Assembly (NCBI RefSeq): GCF_900174485.1
Contig: NZ_LT837803.1
Location: 310,001-374,000, forward strand
Reading direction: 5' to 3'
DNA length: 64,000 nt
From: Sterolibacterium denitrificans
GTDB lineage: Bacteria; Pseudomonadota; Gammaproteobacteria; Burkholderiales; Rhodocyclaceae
Positions 8,829-18,043 of this stretch are shown here, in pieces. The notes under the pieces are model-generated. The model did not search any database, was not told the DNA's origin, and saw nothing but the letters and a program-made list of their open reading frames with translations. The translations under genes and the position numbers were made by a program. How positions within the stretch are numbered: the first letter of the stretch is position 1; each line of letters starts with the position of its first letter.

Positions 8829-10508
8829 ATGAGCAGCATCGCCGGCAACGCACTGGCCAATCTCGCACTCCCCTCGCCCGACGGCGGACCGGCGCCGCAA
8901 TTCACCAGCCTGGCCGACTGCAAGCGCTGGCTTGCCGATCTGGCCATCACCAATACCGCCCTGGCTCGCGACCAGTTGCTGCAGCAGCTCGAACGGCTGA
9001 ACCGCCATCCGCTGCCCGCCGCGGAACGCCTGGCCATCCTCGAATTCCTCCGCAGTCCGCTGCACTTCATCCACGACGAATGGCTGCGCCCCTGCCTCCT
9101 GCAACGCCCGGAACTACCGCTCGCCGCGGCCACGGAAGCCGGCTTTGCCGCCATGCACATGCTCTGGCAGGCGCTGGCAAGCGGCTATCTGCTGGTGCTG
9201 CAAAACGCCGGCGCAGCAGCCACGGCAAGCCAATCCAGCGCCGATGAACGCACGCAGGCCGCGCTGGCGGCAACCCGCGCCCTGGCAACGATGCGCAGCA
9301 TCCATCTCGACCACTGCCATCTCGGCCTGCTCCCCGACCCCGATTTCTGGCAGCGGCTGCATCGCATCCACCACGCAGCCGAGTGTCTCGACGTGAGCCA
9401 GCTCGCCGTCGCCGACAAACCCGCCGGCATGGCCGCGCTGACCGCCGCCGGCGCCTATGTCGAAACGCTGCTGCTGGCCGCGGCGCAACCGCACGAACTG
9501 CAGCCGAAACAACTCGACAACGTCGCCTACTGGGCGCGGCGCTGGGCCGCCAAGGTGCCGCTGCTGCTGCAACCGCCGGAAGATCCGCGCACGCCGCCGC
9601 TGTGCATCGACCTGTCCGGCAGCACCGCCGGTGCATATGCGCAGCCCCCCGCCTCGCCACCCGCCAGCCTGCGCTGGCTGGATCTGCGCGCTTTGCGCAA
9701 AACCATCAAGCAACGCCTCGTCAAGCTCGGCGAAGGCGTCTCGCCGCAGGAACTCAAGCTCGGCAAGGGCTGCGTGCAGCCGGACTGCGAACTTCTGTTG
9801 CGCCGGGTCTATCGCGACTGGTGCAAGGGTGGCCGCCCGGCAATCGACACCACCAGCCGCCCCTGCGAACTGCTCACCCGCATCGAGAGCATCCATTTCC
9901 AGCTCAGCGGCAAGCCGTTCAACCCGGTCCGCCAGTCGATCTACCTCGACAAACGCGCTCACGAAGAACTCGCCACCTTCGGCCACGTCGCTACCCGCGC
10001 TGCCGGCGCCACTGGCGCTGTCGACAATGCCGCCATCGTGCCACCCGAACACGCCAGCGAACACTGGCAAGCGGCGGCCGGCAGCCTCGTCGATCTCCAA
10101 CTGCAACGCCCGCTCGCCCAGCCCGGCAGCGCACTAACCGCCGGCCGCCTGATCGGCGTGCGCCAGCAGCATGCGCCCGGCTGGCAGCTTGCCCGCATCG
10201 GCTGGATCGCCAGCGACCTCGGCACGGCCAGCCTGCGCGCCAGCATTCGCCTGCTGCCGGGCACGCCGCAAGCCGTCAGCCTCATCCGCGCCGTCGAGGG
10301 CACGAGCAAAACCGAACACTGCCGCGGCTTTCACCTGCCCGCCGTGCCCGGCCTGGAGCAGGCCGCCACCCTCCTGACCCCCACTGGCTGGTTCCGTCCC
10401 GGCCAGCCCATCGAAATTCAGGGCGAGCGCAGCCAGAAAGTGCGCCTGAGCAAACTGCTCGAACGCGGCGCAGATTTCGAACGCTGCGCCTATGAGCCGA
10501 TTGCGTAG
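8829..10508 (+). CDS. Uncharacterised 559-aa protein, possible PilZ-like C-terminus
   Basis: Start chosen at the ATG at 8829, preceded by GGGAGG; an upstream in-frame ATG (8790) would overlap the HIT gene. I do not recognise a named gene. The first about 390 residues are alpha-helical and rich in Leu, Ala and His, without signal peptide or membrane segment. The last about 130 residues (LIGVRQQ, WQLARIGWIASD, SIRLLPGTP) look like a beta-barrel of the sort seen in PilZ/YcgR-like c-di-GMP proteins. The canonical RxxxR and D/NxSxxG ligand motifs are not evident. Function is unknown. Confidence 0.6.
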   Translation: MSSIAGNALANLALPSPDGGPAPQFTSLADCKRWLADLAITNTALARDQLLQQLERLNRHPLPAAERLAILEFLRSPLHFIHDEWLRPCLLQRPELPLAAATEAGFAAMHMLWQALASGYLLVLQNAGAAATASQSSADERTQAALAATRALATMRSIHLDHCHLGLLPDPDFWQRLHRIHHAAECLDVSQLAVADKPAGMAALTAAGAYVETLLLAAAQPHELQPKQLDNVAYWARRWAAKVPLLLQPPEDPRTPPLCIDLSGSTAGAYAQPPASPPASLRWLDLRALRKTIKQRLVKLGEGVSPQELKLGKGCVQPDCELLLRRVYRDWCKGGRPAIDTTSRPCELLTRIESIHFQLSGKPFNPVRQSIYLDKRAHEELATFGHVATRAAGATGAVDNAAIVPPEHASEHWQAAAGSLVDLQLQRPLAQPGSALTAGRLIGVRQQHAPGWQLARIGWIASDLGTASLRASIRLLPGTPQAVSLIRAVEGTSKTEHCRGFHLPAVPGLEQAATLLTPTGWFRPGQPIEIQGERSQKVRLSKLLERGADFERCAYEPIA

Positions 10509-10558
10509 GCACGGCGTCGCCATCGACTGACGTAGCCGGGCGGTCAGATCGTGCTAAA

Positions 10559-10584
10559 GTTAAGCATAACAAACTGTGCTTAAC
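10559..10584. promoter_or_regulatory. Perfect inverted repeat upstream of the DUF4143 ATPase
   Basis: GTTAAGCA (10559-10566), ten bases, TGCTTAAC (10577-10584). It ends 11 bp before the ATPase ATG, so it overlaps where the promoter or leader must be. It is AT-rich in a GC-rich setting. A dimeric repressor operator, possibly autoregulatory, is the simplest reading; no regulator gene is adjacent. Confidence 0.55.
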
Positions 10585-10595
10585 TGGATTTTTGG

Positions 10596-12029
10596 ATGAA
10601 AGAAGTTTCTGATCAACAGGTTGCGGAACATCTTAAGCGCCTGAACCCTTGGTGGCAACGCGCCGAGATGGACCAGGCGACTTTGGCTTTGCGCCCGCGC
10701 GCCTATCTAGACCCGGTACGGCAACTGCTGCTGGAGTCGAATCTGCGCCGCGCCGTGGTACTGCTGGGCCCACGCCGGGTCGGCAAGACCATTCTGATCC
10801 GCCACCTGATTGCCGACCTGTTGGGGCGGGATGTGCTGCCACAGCACATCGCCTACGTGGAAATGGATCACCCGCTGCTGCACGGACAGTCGCTGGAAAC
10901 ACTGATCCGCCAGATCGAGGATGCCGCGTCCGGCGGCGATGGCGTACGCTATCTGTTCTTCGACGAAATCCAGTCGCACAAGGATTGGGAAAAGCACCTC
11001 AAGCCGCTGGTCGATCATCGCCCCGACCTGCGCATCCTGGTATCCGGCTCGGCGGCAGCCGCGCTCAAGCGACAGAGCAGCGAATCAGGCGCGGGACGCT
11101 TCACCGACTTCCTGTTGCCGCCGCTGACGTTTTCCGAATACCTGCATTTGCGCCCGGAACCGCCCGCCATCCACGAGGAAAAACCCGGCGTCTATCTGCT
11201 GGAAGACATCGCGCGCCTGAACGCGCAGTTCGCCGAGTACGTCAGTTATGGCGGTTACCCCGAGCTGGCGTTGTCGCCGGTGGTGCGCAACAACCCGGAG
11301 CGTTTCGTCAAATCCGACATCGTGGACAAGGTGTTGCTGCGCGACTTGCCGCAGTTGTACGGAATCAAGGATATCCAGGAGCTAAACTCGCTGTTCACTC
11401 TGCTGGCGTTCAATACCGCCGAGGAAGTGTCATTCGAGCAGCTTTCGCAACGCAGCGGCGTCGGCAAGCAGACCATCCAGAAATACATCGAATATCTGGA
11501 GGCAGCCTTCCTCATCAAGCGCGTGTTCCGCGTGGACCAAGACGGCAAACGCTATCAGCGCGAGCGCAATTTCAAGGTGTATCTGACCAATTCGGCGATG
11601 TACACCGGGCTGTTCGGCGAGAAATCTCCTGACGAACCCGAGTTCGGCCTCCTGGTCGAAACGGCCCTGTTCGCACAGCGCTTCCACGAGGATGCGCGAC
11701 TCAACTACGCGCGCTGGGGCACCGACGACTGCGAAGTAGACTTGGTCGAATCATCTCAGTCGCTCAAACCAGTGTCTGCACTGGAAATTAAGTGGAGCGA
11801 CAAGTACGCGGACAAGCCGGAAGCGCTCAAGGGACTGATGAAATTCATGCGCGGCAATCGCCTGCCTCTGGTCTGGGTCACCACACGCAGCCTAGTACGG
11901 CAGCAGTCTATCGACGGCCATGAAATCCGCCAGTGGCCCGCCGCCGCACTGGCATTCCATTACGGCGTGCGCGCCGTGCAAGGCCGTCTGGCCGGCTTCG
12001 AAGCACAGATCAAGGAAACCGTCGCCTGA
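10596..12029 (+). CDS. AAA ATPase with DUF4143 C-terminal domain
   Basis: 477 aa. The Walker A motif is GPRRVGKT near residue 60 and Walker B is YLFFDEIQ near residue 120. A winged-helix segment (SQRSGVGKQTIQKYIEYLE, near 283-301) is followed by the DUF4143 nuclease-like fold with EIKWSDKYADK. This AAA_14/DUF4143 family is widespread, scattered among unrelated genomes and poorly characterised; some members are suspected of roles in mobile-element or stress functions. The gene stands alone behind an AT-rich palindrome, which suggests an independently acquired cassette. Biological role is not known. Confidence 0.85.
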   Translation: MKEVSDQQVAEHLKRLNPWWQRAEMDQATLALRPRAYLDPVRQLLLESNLRRAVVLLGPRRVGKTILIRHLIADLLGRDVLPQHIAYVEMDHPLLHGQSLETLIRQIEDAASGGDGVRYLFFDEIQSHKDWEKHLKPLVDHRPDLRILVSGSAAAALKRQSSESGAGRFTDFLLPPLTFSEYLHLRPEPPAIHEEKPGVYLLEDIARLNAQFAEYVSYGGYPELALSPVVRNNPERFVKSDIVDKVLLRDLPQLYGIKDIQELNSLFTLLAFNTAEEVSFEQLSQRSGVGKQTIQKYIEYLEAAFLIKRVFRVDQDGKRYQRERNFKVYLTNSAMYTGLFGEKSPDEPEFGLLVETALFAQRFHEDARLNYARWGTDDCEVDLVESSQSLKPVSALEIKWSDKYADKPEALKGLMKFMRGNRLPLVWVTTRSLVRQQSIDGHEIRQWPAAALAFHYGVRAVQGRLAGFEAQIKETVA

Positions 12030-12125
12030 CGACGCCCGGCCTTTGCCAAGAACGCCGAGTTTGAAAGCAGCCCCCACTGCGCTATGATTACCGGCTCTGC
12101 AATACGCAGGTTCCATCGCGTTCCC

Positions 12126-12557
12126 ATGGCCGGACTCGACAAAAACACGCCGCATCCCACCGAACTCAAGCTACACCGGCAGTCGCGGTTGCTGGAGGTG
12201 AGCTTCGATGACGGCAGCCATTTCTCGCTGCCGTTCGAGTTGATGCGCGTCTACAGCCCTTCGGCGGCGGTGCGCGGGCACATGCCGCATGAGGCGATAT
12301 TGCAAAGCGGCAAGCGCAATGTCGAGATTCTCGACCTGCAGCCCGTCGGCAACTATGCGGTGAAGCCGACGTTTTCCGACGGCCACGATTCGGGCATCTA
12401 TTCCTGGGACATCCTGCACAAGCTCGGTGCCCAGCAGGAAGCGCTGTGGCAGGACTATCTCGCCCGCCTGGAGGCAGCCGGCGCCAGTCGCGACATCGAC
12501 ACGACGCCTCAAAGACATGGCGCCTCGCACGGCGGCCACTGCGGACACAAAAAATGA
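12126..12557 (+). CDS. DUF971 protein upstream of ubiE
   Basis: 143 aa from the ATG at 12126. [15 protein letters not shown] and [11 protein letters not shown] match the DUF971 (gamma-butyrobetaine hydroxylase N-terminal-like) domain, a small fold found alone in many Betaproteobacteria directly before ubiE. The C-terminus is His-rich ([14 protein letters not shown]), which may bind metal. Its stop codon overlaps the ubiE start (ATGA). The conserved position suggests a role linked to ubiquinone synthesis or Fe-S maturation, but no activity is established from the sequence. Confidence 0.85.
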   Translation: MAGLDKNTPHPTELKLHRQSRLLEVSFDDGSHFSLPFELMRVYSPSAAVRGHMPHEAILQSGKRNVEILDLQPVGNYAVKPTFSDGHDSGIYSWDILHKLGAQQEALWQDYLARLEAAGASRDIDTTPQRHGASHGGHCGHKK

Positions 12558-13309
12558 GCAAACCACAGATACCTCAGGCACAACAAACACACTTCGGCTT
12601 CAAACAGGTTGCCGAAAACGAGAAGGCCGCCCACGTCGCCGAGGTTTTTTCCTCGGTGGCCAAGAAATACGACGTGATGAACGATCTGATGTCGCTGGGC
12701 CTGCACCGTCTGTGGAAGCGGTTCACCATCCAGCTTTCCGGCGTGCGCACGGGCGAGAAAGTGCTCGACGTCGCCGGCGGCACGGCGGATCTGGCGCGGG
12801 CTTTCGCCAGGCGCGTCGGCGCCACGGGACAGGTCTGGCTGACCGACATCAACAACGCCATGCTCACCGTCGGCCGCGATCGCCTGCTCGACGACGGCAT
12901 GATCATGCCGACCGCCCAGTGCGATGCCGAGAAGCTGCCTTTTCCCGACGATTATTTCGATTGCGTCACCGTCGCCTTCGGCCTGCGCAACATGACGCAC
13001 AAGGACCAGGCGCTGGCCGAAATGCGCCGCGTGCTGAAGCCCGGCGGACGCCTGCTGGTGCTGGAGTTTTCCCGCGTCTGGGAACCGCTGACCGCCGCTT
13101 ACGATCTGTATTCCTTCAAGATCCTGCCCTGGCTGGGCCAGAAGGTCGCCAACGATGCCGACAGCTATCGCTACCTGGCCGAGTCCATCCGCATGCATCC
13201 CGATCAGGAGACCCTGCAGCAGATGATGGAACAGACAGGACTGAAGCGGGTCGAATTCTTCAACCTGTCTGCCGGCGTGGTCGCCCTGCATCGCGGCTAC
13301 AAGCTGTAA
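12554..13309 (+). CDS. ubiE: Ubiquinone/menaquinone C-methyltransferase UbiE
   Basis: 251 aa. It contains [17 protein letters not shown], the SAM-binding motif [12 protein letters not shown] (about residues 69-80) and [13 protein letters not shown], all characteristic of UbiE/COQ5. It methylates the benzoquinone ring of 2-polyprenyl-6-methoxy-1,4-benzoquinol (or demethylmenaquinol). The start at 12554 is fixed by the 4-bp overlap with the DUF971 gene. ubiJ lies 1.1 kb downstream on the same strand. Confidence 0.96.
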   Translation: MSKPQIPQAQQTHFGFKQVAENEKAAHVAEVFSSVAKKYDVMNDLMSLGLHRLWKRFTIQLSGVRTGEKVLDVAGGTADLARAFARRVGATGQVWLTDINNAMLTVGRDRLLDDGMIMPTAQCDAEKLPFPDDYFDCVTVAFGLRNMTHKDQALAEMRRVLKPGGRLLVLEFSRVWEPLTAAYDLYSFKILPWLGQKVANDADSYRYLAESIRMHPDQETLQQMMEQTGLKRVEFFNLSAGVVALHRGYKL

Positions 13310-13479
13310 GCCGGCAAGCAACGGCATACCTCGCGCGTATTCTTGCGCCACGCCCTGCGCGGCGGATAGTCGGGCAGGGCGGGCTGCCAGAGTCGAAGCA
13401 TTACCGCCGTTTCTTTCACGGTTGAATTTCCGTAATTTTCATTCCTTTTCCATTTTGCATTTTGTCTTCGGAGGTTTTC

Positions 13480-14388
13480 ATGCGACGTTTTCCCATTCTT
13501 GCGCTGATCCTGACCCTGGGTCTGAGCCTGTCCATACCGGATGCCGAGGCACGCCGTCTTGGCGGCGGCGCTTCCTTCGGCATGAAGCGCAACAGCAGCA
13601 TGATGCAGCGCAATGCCACACCCGCACCGGCGCAGCCGGCCAGACAAGCCGCCCAGCAGCCCGCGCCGGCCAAACCCGCCGGCGCAGCGGCCCCGGCGGC
13701 TTCCGGCATGCAGCGCTGGCTCGGGCCCATGGCCGGTCTGGCCGCCGGCCTGGGTCTGGCGGCATTGTTCTCTCATCTCGGGATCGGCGCGGAAATGGGT
13801 TCGCTCATCCTCATGCTGCTGGCGGCAGGCGCCGTCATCCTGATCGTACGCCGCCTGAGCAACCGCAGCACGGCGCGTCTGCAACCCCAACCCGCCGCTG
13901 CTCATGCCGGCAATTACGGCGCCGCGCCGCGACATTTCGAGCCGCTGACCGCGCCGGCGGGCAGCACCGGCAACGCAGGCAACACAGACAACGCTACCGC
14001 CGGCAATGCCAGCGACTTCGACGGCGAGGCTTTCCTGCGCCAGGCCAAGCTCAACTTCATCCGCCTGCAGGCAGCCAATGACGCCGGCAACCTGGAAGAC
14101 ATCCGCGCAGTGACCACGCCGGAAGTCTTCGCCGAAATCCGCCTGCAGCATCAGGAACGCGGCAGCGCGGCGCAGCAGACCGACGTGATGCAGCTCGATG
14201 CCGTCTTGCTCGACGTCAGCGAAGAAGCCGGCCGGCAGATCGCCAGCGTGCAGTTTTCCGGTCTGATCCGCGAATCCCATGGCTCGGCCGACGCCGCGCC
14301 GACCAGCTTCGACGAGGTCTGGCATCTGGCGCGTCCGCTCGACGGCAGCGGCGGCTGGCTGATTGCCGGCATCGAGCAGCCGCATTGA
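13480..14388 (+). CDS. Tim44-domain membrane protein
   Basis: 302 aa; start set at 13480 by GGAGG upstream. A signal-like N-terminus (about residues 1-23) and an Ala/Pro-rich linker precede two hydrophobic segments near residues 85-105 and 107-127. The C-terminal third (AFLRQAKLNFIRLQAAN onward) is a Tim44/Mba1-like NTF2-fold domain. Such proteins sit between ubiE and ubiJ in many Betaproteobacteria. In mitochondria the domain binds membranes and import motor parts; the bacterial role is unclear. Confidence 0.82.
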   Translation: MRRFPILALILTLGLSLSIPDAEARRLGGGASFGMKRNSSMMQRNATPAPAQPARQAAQQPAPAKPAGAAAPAASGMQRWLGPMAGLAAGLGLAALFSHLGIGAEMGSLILMLLAAGAVILIVRRLSNRSTARLQPQPAAAHAGNYGAAPRHFEPLTAPAGSTGNAGNTDNATAGNASDFDGEAFLRQAKLNFIRLQAANDAGNLEDIRAVTTPEVFAEIRLQHQERGSAAQQTDVMQLDAVLLDVSEEAGRQIASVQFSGLIRESHGSADAAPTSFDEVWHLARPLDGSGGWLIAGIEQPH

Positions 14389-14437
14389 TGCTCGATGCGC
14401 TGAAGCGCTGAAGCAAGCCCCACTGAAGCCAGCCCGC

Positions 14438-15010
14438 ATGCGCGATCACGCAGCTCACGCGGCCCTTTCGGCGCTCAACCACCTGCTCGCCGGCGCGGCC
14501 TGGGCGCGCGCGCGGCTGGCGCCGTTTGCCGGACGCACACTGCGTCTTGCCGCGCCCCCTTTGCTGCTGACGCTGAGCATCGACGCCGAAGGCTATTTCG
14601 CCACCAGCGGCGCGGAGCGCTTCGATGTCACCATCGACCTGCCGCCGATCACGCCCTGGCGGGCGCTGGAAGGTCCGCAGGCTGCGCTGCGCGATGCGCA
14701 GATTGCCGGTGCGGCGGATCTCGCCGACGCCCTCGGCTTCGTTCTGCGCAACCTGCGCTGGGATCACGAGGAAGACCTGAGCCGGCTGGTGGGCGACGTC
14801 GCCGCCCGGCGGCTCGGTCGCGGCTTCGGCCAGTGGTTTGGCTGGCAGCGCCAGGCAAGCCGCAATCTGGCGGAGAACCTGGTGGAGTACTACCGCGAGG
14901 AACAGCCCGTACTGGCCAGTCCGGCCGCCATTCAGGCGTTTGCGCTCGAAGTCGGTCAGTTGGCTGCCGGCCTCGACGCGCTGGAGCAGCGCATCAAGCG
15001 CCTGGGCTAG
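14438..15010 (+). CDS. ubiJ: Ubiquinone biosynthesis accessory factor UbiJ (SCP2 domain)
   Basis: 190 aa. An N-terminal SCP2-like lipid-binding fold (SALNHLLAGA, then RTLRLAAPPLLLTLSID) and a C-terminal helical tail ending in LAAGLDALEQRIKRLG match UbiJ. UbiJ works with UbiK to gather the hydroxylases and methyltransferases of late ubiquinone synthesis. ubiB, the usual next gene, is not here: the 3' end overlaps by 17 bp with a convergent mechanosensitive-channel gene. Confidence 0.85.
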   Translation: MRDHAAHAALSALNHLLAGAAWARARLAPFAGRTLRLAAPPLLLTLSIDAEGYFATSGAERFDVTIDLPPITPWRALEGPQAALRDAQIAGAADLADALGFVLRNLRWDHEEDLSRLVGDVAARRLGRGFGQWFGWQRQASRNLAENLVEYYREEQPVLASPAAIQAFALEVGQLAAGLDALEQRIKRLG

Positions 15011-16247
15011 GCGCCAGCGCCGGCCGCAAGGTGCGCATGTCGGCTCCGCTGGGATGCTGAAACACGCGCAGGCCGAATTCGGGCAGGATCGCCAGCAGGT
15101 GATCGAAGATATCCGACTGTATGCCTTCATACGGCACCCATGCCGTGGTGTCGGTAAAGCAGTACAGTTCCAGCGGCAAACCATCGGCGGTGGGTGAGAG
15201 CAGGCGCACCATCAGGATCATGTCCTGGTGTATGCCCGGATGCCTGCGCACATAGCGCTCGACATAGTGCCGGAACGTGCCGATGTTGGTGAGGCGCCGC
15301 TGATTCACCTGCTCCTGTCGCTCCTTTCCGAGCCTTGCATTCCAGTTCGCCAGCTCCTCTTCCTTGCTCTCCAGATAGTCGGACAGCAAGCTGAAGCGCT
15401 TCAGCCGCTGGCGCTCTTCCTCGCTGAGAAAACGCACGCTCTGCTGGTCCAGGTACAGGCTGCGTTTGATGCGCCGGCCGCCGGACTCCTGCATGCCGCG
15501 CCAGTTGCGGAAGGAATCGCTGATCAGGCGCTTGGTCGGAATGGTGGTGATGGTCTTGTCCCAGTTCTGCACCTTGACCGTGTGCAGGGCGATGTCGATC
15601 ACGCTGCCATCGGCATTCAACTGGGGCATTTCGATCCAGTCGCCGACCCGCACCATGTCGTTTGAACCGAGCTGCACGCTGGCCACCAGCGAAAGCAGGG
15701 TGTCCTGAAAAATCAGCATTAGCACGGCGGCCATGGCGCCGAGGCCGGAAAGCAGGATGAGCGGCGAACGATCGATCAGGTTCGCCACGACCAGGATGGC
15801 GGCAATGATGAAGATCGCGATCTTGAGCACCTGGATATAACCCTTGATCGGCCGCAGATGCGCATCCGGCCGGCGCTGATAGACCTCGTTGACCAGCGTC
15901 AGCATGCCGGAAACGGCCAGGGCCAGGGTCAGCACGATGAAGGCGCTGCAGACGTTCTGCACCACCGTCACCAGCATTTCCGGCAGTTCGGGCACCGCCT
16001 GGATACCCAGCATCAGCACCACGGTGGGAATGATGTTGGCCAGCCGGGCAATCACGTGCAGCGGCGTCAGCTCGTTCCTGTCGATGCCGAACAGCCGGAA
16101 CAGATGGCGCAGGCTGCGCAGCAGGATATGCTTGGTCAGCCAGTTCGCCAGCCAGGCCAGCAAGCCCAGGCCCAGCAGAAACAGCAGCGCATGCGCCCCG
16201 GGCGAGTTTCCCAGCCAGTGATCGAGTCGCTCGAAGAAAATGCTCAT
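14994..16247 (-). CDS. MscS/YbdG-family mechanosensitive ion channel
   Basis: 417 aa; start at 16247, preceded by AAGGAAG. Several membrane segments occupy roughly residues 20-180. The pore-lining helix and beta domain follow (LLSGLGAMAAVLMLIFQDTL, then VRVGDWIEM), and PTKRLISDSFRNWRGM is typical of the YbdG/MscM branch. It is expected to open under membrane tension and relieve osmotic shock. It converges on ubiJ with a 17-bp tail overlap. Confidence 0.88.
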   Translation of the reverse strand: MSIFFERLDHWLGNSPGAHALLFLLGLGLLAWLANWLTKHILLRSLRHLFRLFGIDRNELTPLHVIARLANIIPTVVLMLGIQAVPELPEMLVTVVQNVCSAFIVLTLALAVSGMLTLVNEVYQRRPDAHLRPIKGYIQVLKIAIFIIAAILVVANLIDRSPLILLSGLGAMAAVLMLIFQDTLLSLVASVQLGSNDMVRVGDWIEMPQLNADGSVIDIALHTVKVQNWDKTITTIPTKRLISDSFRNWRGMQESGGRRIKRSLYLDQQSVRFLSEEERQRLKRFSLLSDYLESKEEELANWNARLGKERQEQVNQRRLTNIGTFRHYVERYVRRHPGIHQDMILMVRLLSPTADGLPLELYCFTDTTAWVPYEGIQSDIFDHLLAILPEFGLRVFQHPSGADMRTLRPALAPSPGA

Positions 16248-16360
16248 GAAACTTCCTTGTTCAGCAGAATGCGGCAACAACGTGCGGACAAACCCGCATT
16301 ATCCCGCCTGCAGCGTCGACTGCCGCGCATGGCAGTCGATCCTTGCCGGAATCACCGGAT

Positions 16361-17167
16361 CTACCAGATCTTCCACCAGGGCGTGGTCTTGGTGCGACGG
16401 AAATCCATTTCCGATTTACCCAACTGGAAGTAGGGCGTCAGCAGATTTTCCATGGTGTACAGCCCGGTCCGGCGCTGCGGCAGATTGTTGAGGGCAAACA
16501 GGATGCCGTTGCCGAAAGCCTCGCGCGAAATCGACTCGTGCTTCAGGCGCACGGTCTGGTTGGGCAGACCGAAGAGAATTTCGTGTGTGCCGATGATGCC
16601 ACCGGCACGCACCGATTTGATCGATTCGTCCTCGATCGCCAGATGCCGGGCGATGGTGCGGGCCGTGCCGGAAACCTCCGGCTTGTCCTTGAAATGCTCC
16701 TCGATGATTTCGATATCCGTCTCGGGTGCGATGTTTTTCAGCACCTTGGCGGCGATCATCAGGAAATTGATGCCCAGCGTGATGTTCGGCGAATGGACCA
16801 CCTTGGTTCTTTTCGCCAGCTTGGCGATCCAGCCGATCATCTCCTTGGGATACTGCGAAACCGCCGTCACGATGGTGACGCCGCGCCGTGCGGCTTCGTT
16901 GCCGTAATAGGTGATGCCGTCGATCGAGGAAAAATCGACGATGACATCCACCGGATGCGCATCCAGCAACTCCTTTGCCGAATGATTTTCCATGGACATG
17001 ATGACCGCATCCGAACTGCTCTCGATGTCCAGGAATTCGGCTACCGAACGCTGCTCCATGGCCTGGGAACGCCGCAGCACCCAGCTCAGATTGACGGCGT
17101 CCGATTCGAGCAATACCCCGGCAACCGCCCGGCCGGTCTTGCCGAAACCTATGAGTCCGACATTCAT
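16361..17167 (-). CDS. DapB-like dihydrodipicolinate reductase family protein, divergent active site
   Basis: 268 aa from the ATG at 17167 (GGAGGT upstream). The N-terminal Rossmann fold has VGLIGFGKTGRAV; VDVIVDFSS and NITLGINFLMIAAKVL follow the DapB pattern. In DapB the catalytic loop reads EAHHRHKVDAPSGTA; here it is EEHFKDKPEVSGTA, one residue shorter, with Phe where the catalytic second His should be and a Lys kept. It stands alone, away from lysine genes. It may be an inactive or re-purposed paralogue rather than the lysine-pathway enzyme. The alignment was done by eye. Confidence 0.75.
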   Translation of the reverse strand: MNVGLIGFGKTGRAVAGVLLESDAVNLSWVLRRSQAMEQRSVAEFLDIESSSDAVIMSMENHSAKELLDAHPVDVIVDFSSIDGITYYGNEAARRGVTIVTAVSQYPKEMIGWIAKLAKRTKVVHSPNITLGINFLMIAAKVLKNIAPETDIEIIEEHFKDKPEVSGTARTIARHLAIEDESIKSVRAGGIIGTHEILFGLPNQTVRLKHESISREAFGNGILFALNNLPQRRTGLYTMENLLTPYFQLGKSEMDFRRTKTTPWWKIW

Positions 17168-17357
17168 CTGATTTACCTCCATCTTGATGTTGATTCGGCT
17201 GACGCCGGCAGCGCGCCGTACGGCACGCATTGCACACGCGCACCGCACATTGCGAACGACCCGGCCGATCGAGGCGTTGAAAAAAACGGGCGGACGGGTT
17301 GCCCGCGCCCGCCCCAACTCACCTCACCTCACTGAGTAAGCAAGCTACCGTCGTCTG

Positions 17358-17897
17358 CTACTGCCGCGCCGACAGCACGGTGCCATCCCTGTTGACCGCC
17401 ACCACCCGGACCGAGCGCTGACGCGCGAGCAGGGTATCGACGACATTCCGCGACAACCAGCGGAACGGGAGCAACCCGGAATGCGGCGCCGGCATGACGA
17501 TTTCCTGGCAGTCGAGCTCTTCCGCCGCATCGAGTATGGTAAATGCCACGGCGCCCTTCCTGACATAGGCCGCCACATCGATATCCAGTCCGAACAGCAA
17601 GCGCAGCGCAATGTCGAACGGCCGGGGACGGGAATGGCGCGTTTTTTCGAGCAACTCGTGCCAGACGACGCCGGGATCGCCACCCGGCCCGGACTCTTCG
17701 ACATGCAGCAGGCACACTGCAACCTGCACCCCTTCGGCACGGCGCCGTATCGCATAGGCCACGGCCTGTCTGGCGTCTTCCCCGTTCTTCACGGGTATCA
17801 ACAACTTCTGCAGCATCGACGTCGCTGCCGCCGTCTTCAATCGCGCGCCGTCTGCAGGCGCGTAGCCGGAGTTGGACATGTGAATCGGGTGTTTCAT
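17358..17897 (-). CDS. Universal stress protein (UspA) family
   Basis: 179 aa as drawn; the USP fold begins at MLQKLLIPVKNGEDARQAV (residue 28), and an alternative start at 17816 is possible because neither has a strong RBS. The fold continues through VAVCLLHVEE and EELDCQEIVMPAPHSGLLPF to VRVVAVNRDG. The usual ATP motif GxxGxx(9)GS/T is not clear, so nucleotide binding is uncertain. It is divergent from the adjacent histidine kinase gene; a shared stress signal is possible but not shown. Confidence 0.75.
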   Translation of the reverse strand: MKHPIHMSNSGYAPADGARLKTAAATSMLQKLLIPVKNGEDARQAVAYAIRRRAEGVQVAVCLLHVEESGPGGDPGVVWHELLEKTRHSRPRPFDIALRLLFGLDIDVAAYVRKGAVAFTILDAAEELDCQEIVMPAPHSGLLPFRWLSRNVVDTLLARQRSVRVVAVNRDGTVLSARQ

Positions 17898-18043
17898 TGC
17901 CGGTTATGGTAACGAATGCCGCCGACCCTGAAAATTCGCGAATCCACGTACGGGATCAGACCCGGCAAACAGACATCGGTACCCGCCAATAACAGGGATT
18001 CGGCAGCCACATCAGTGATTCCCTTACGTGTCTTCGGCATGTC

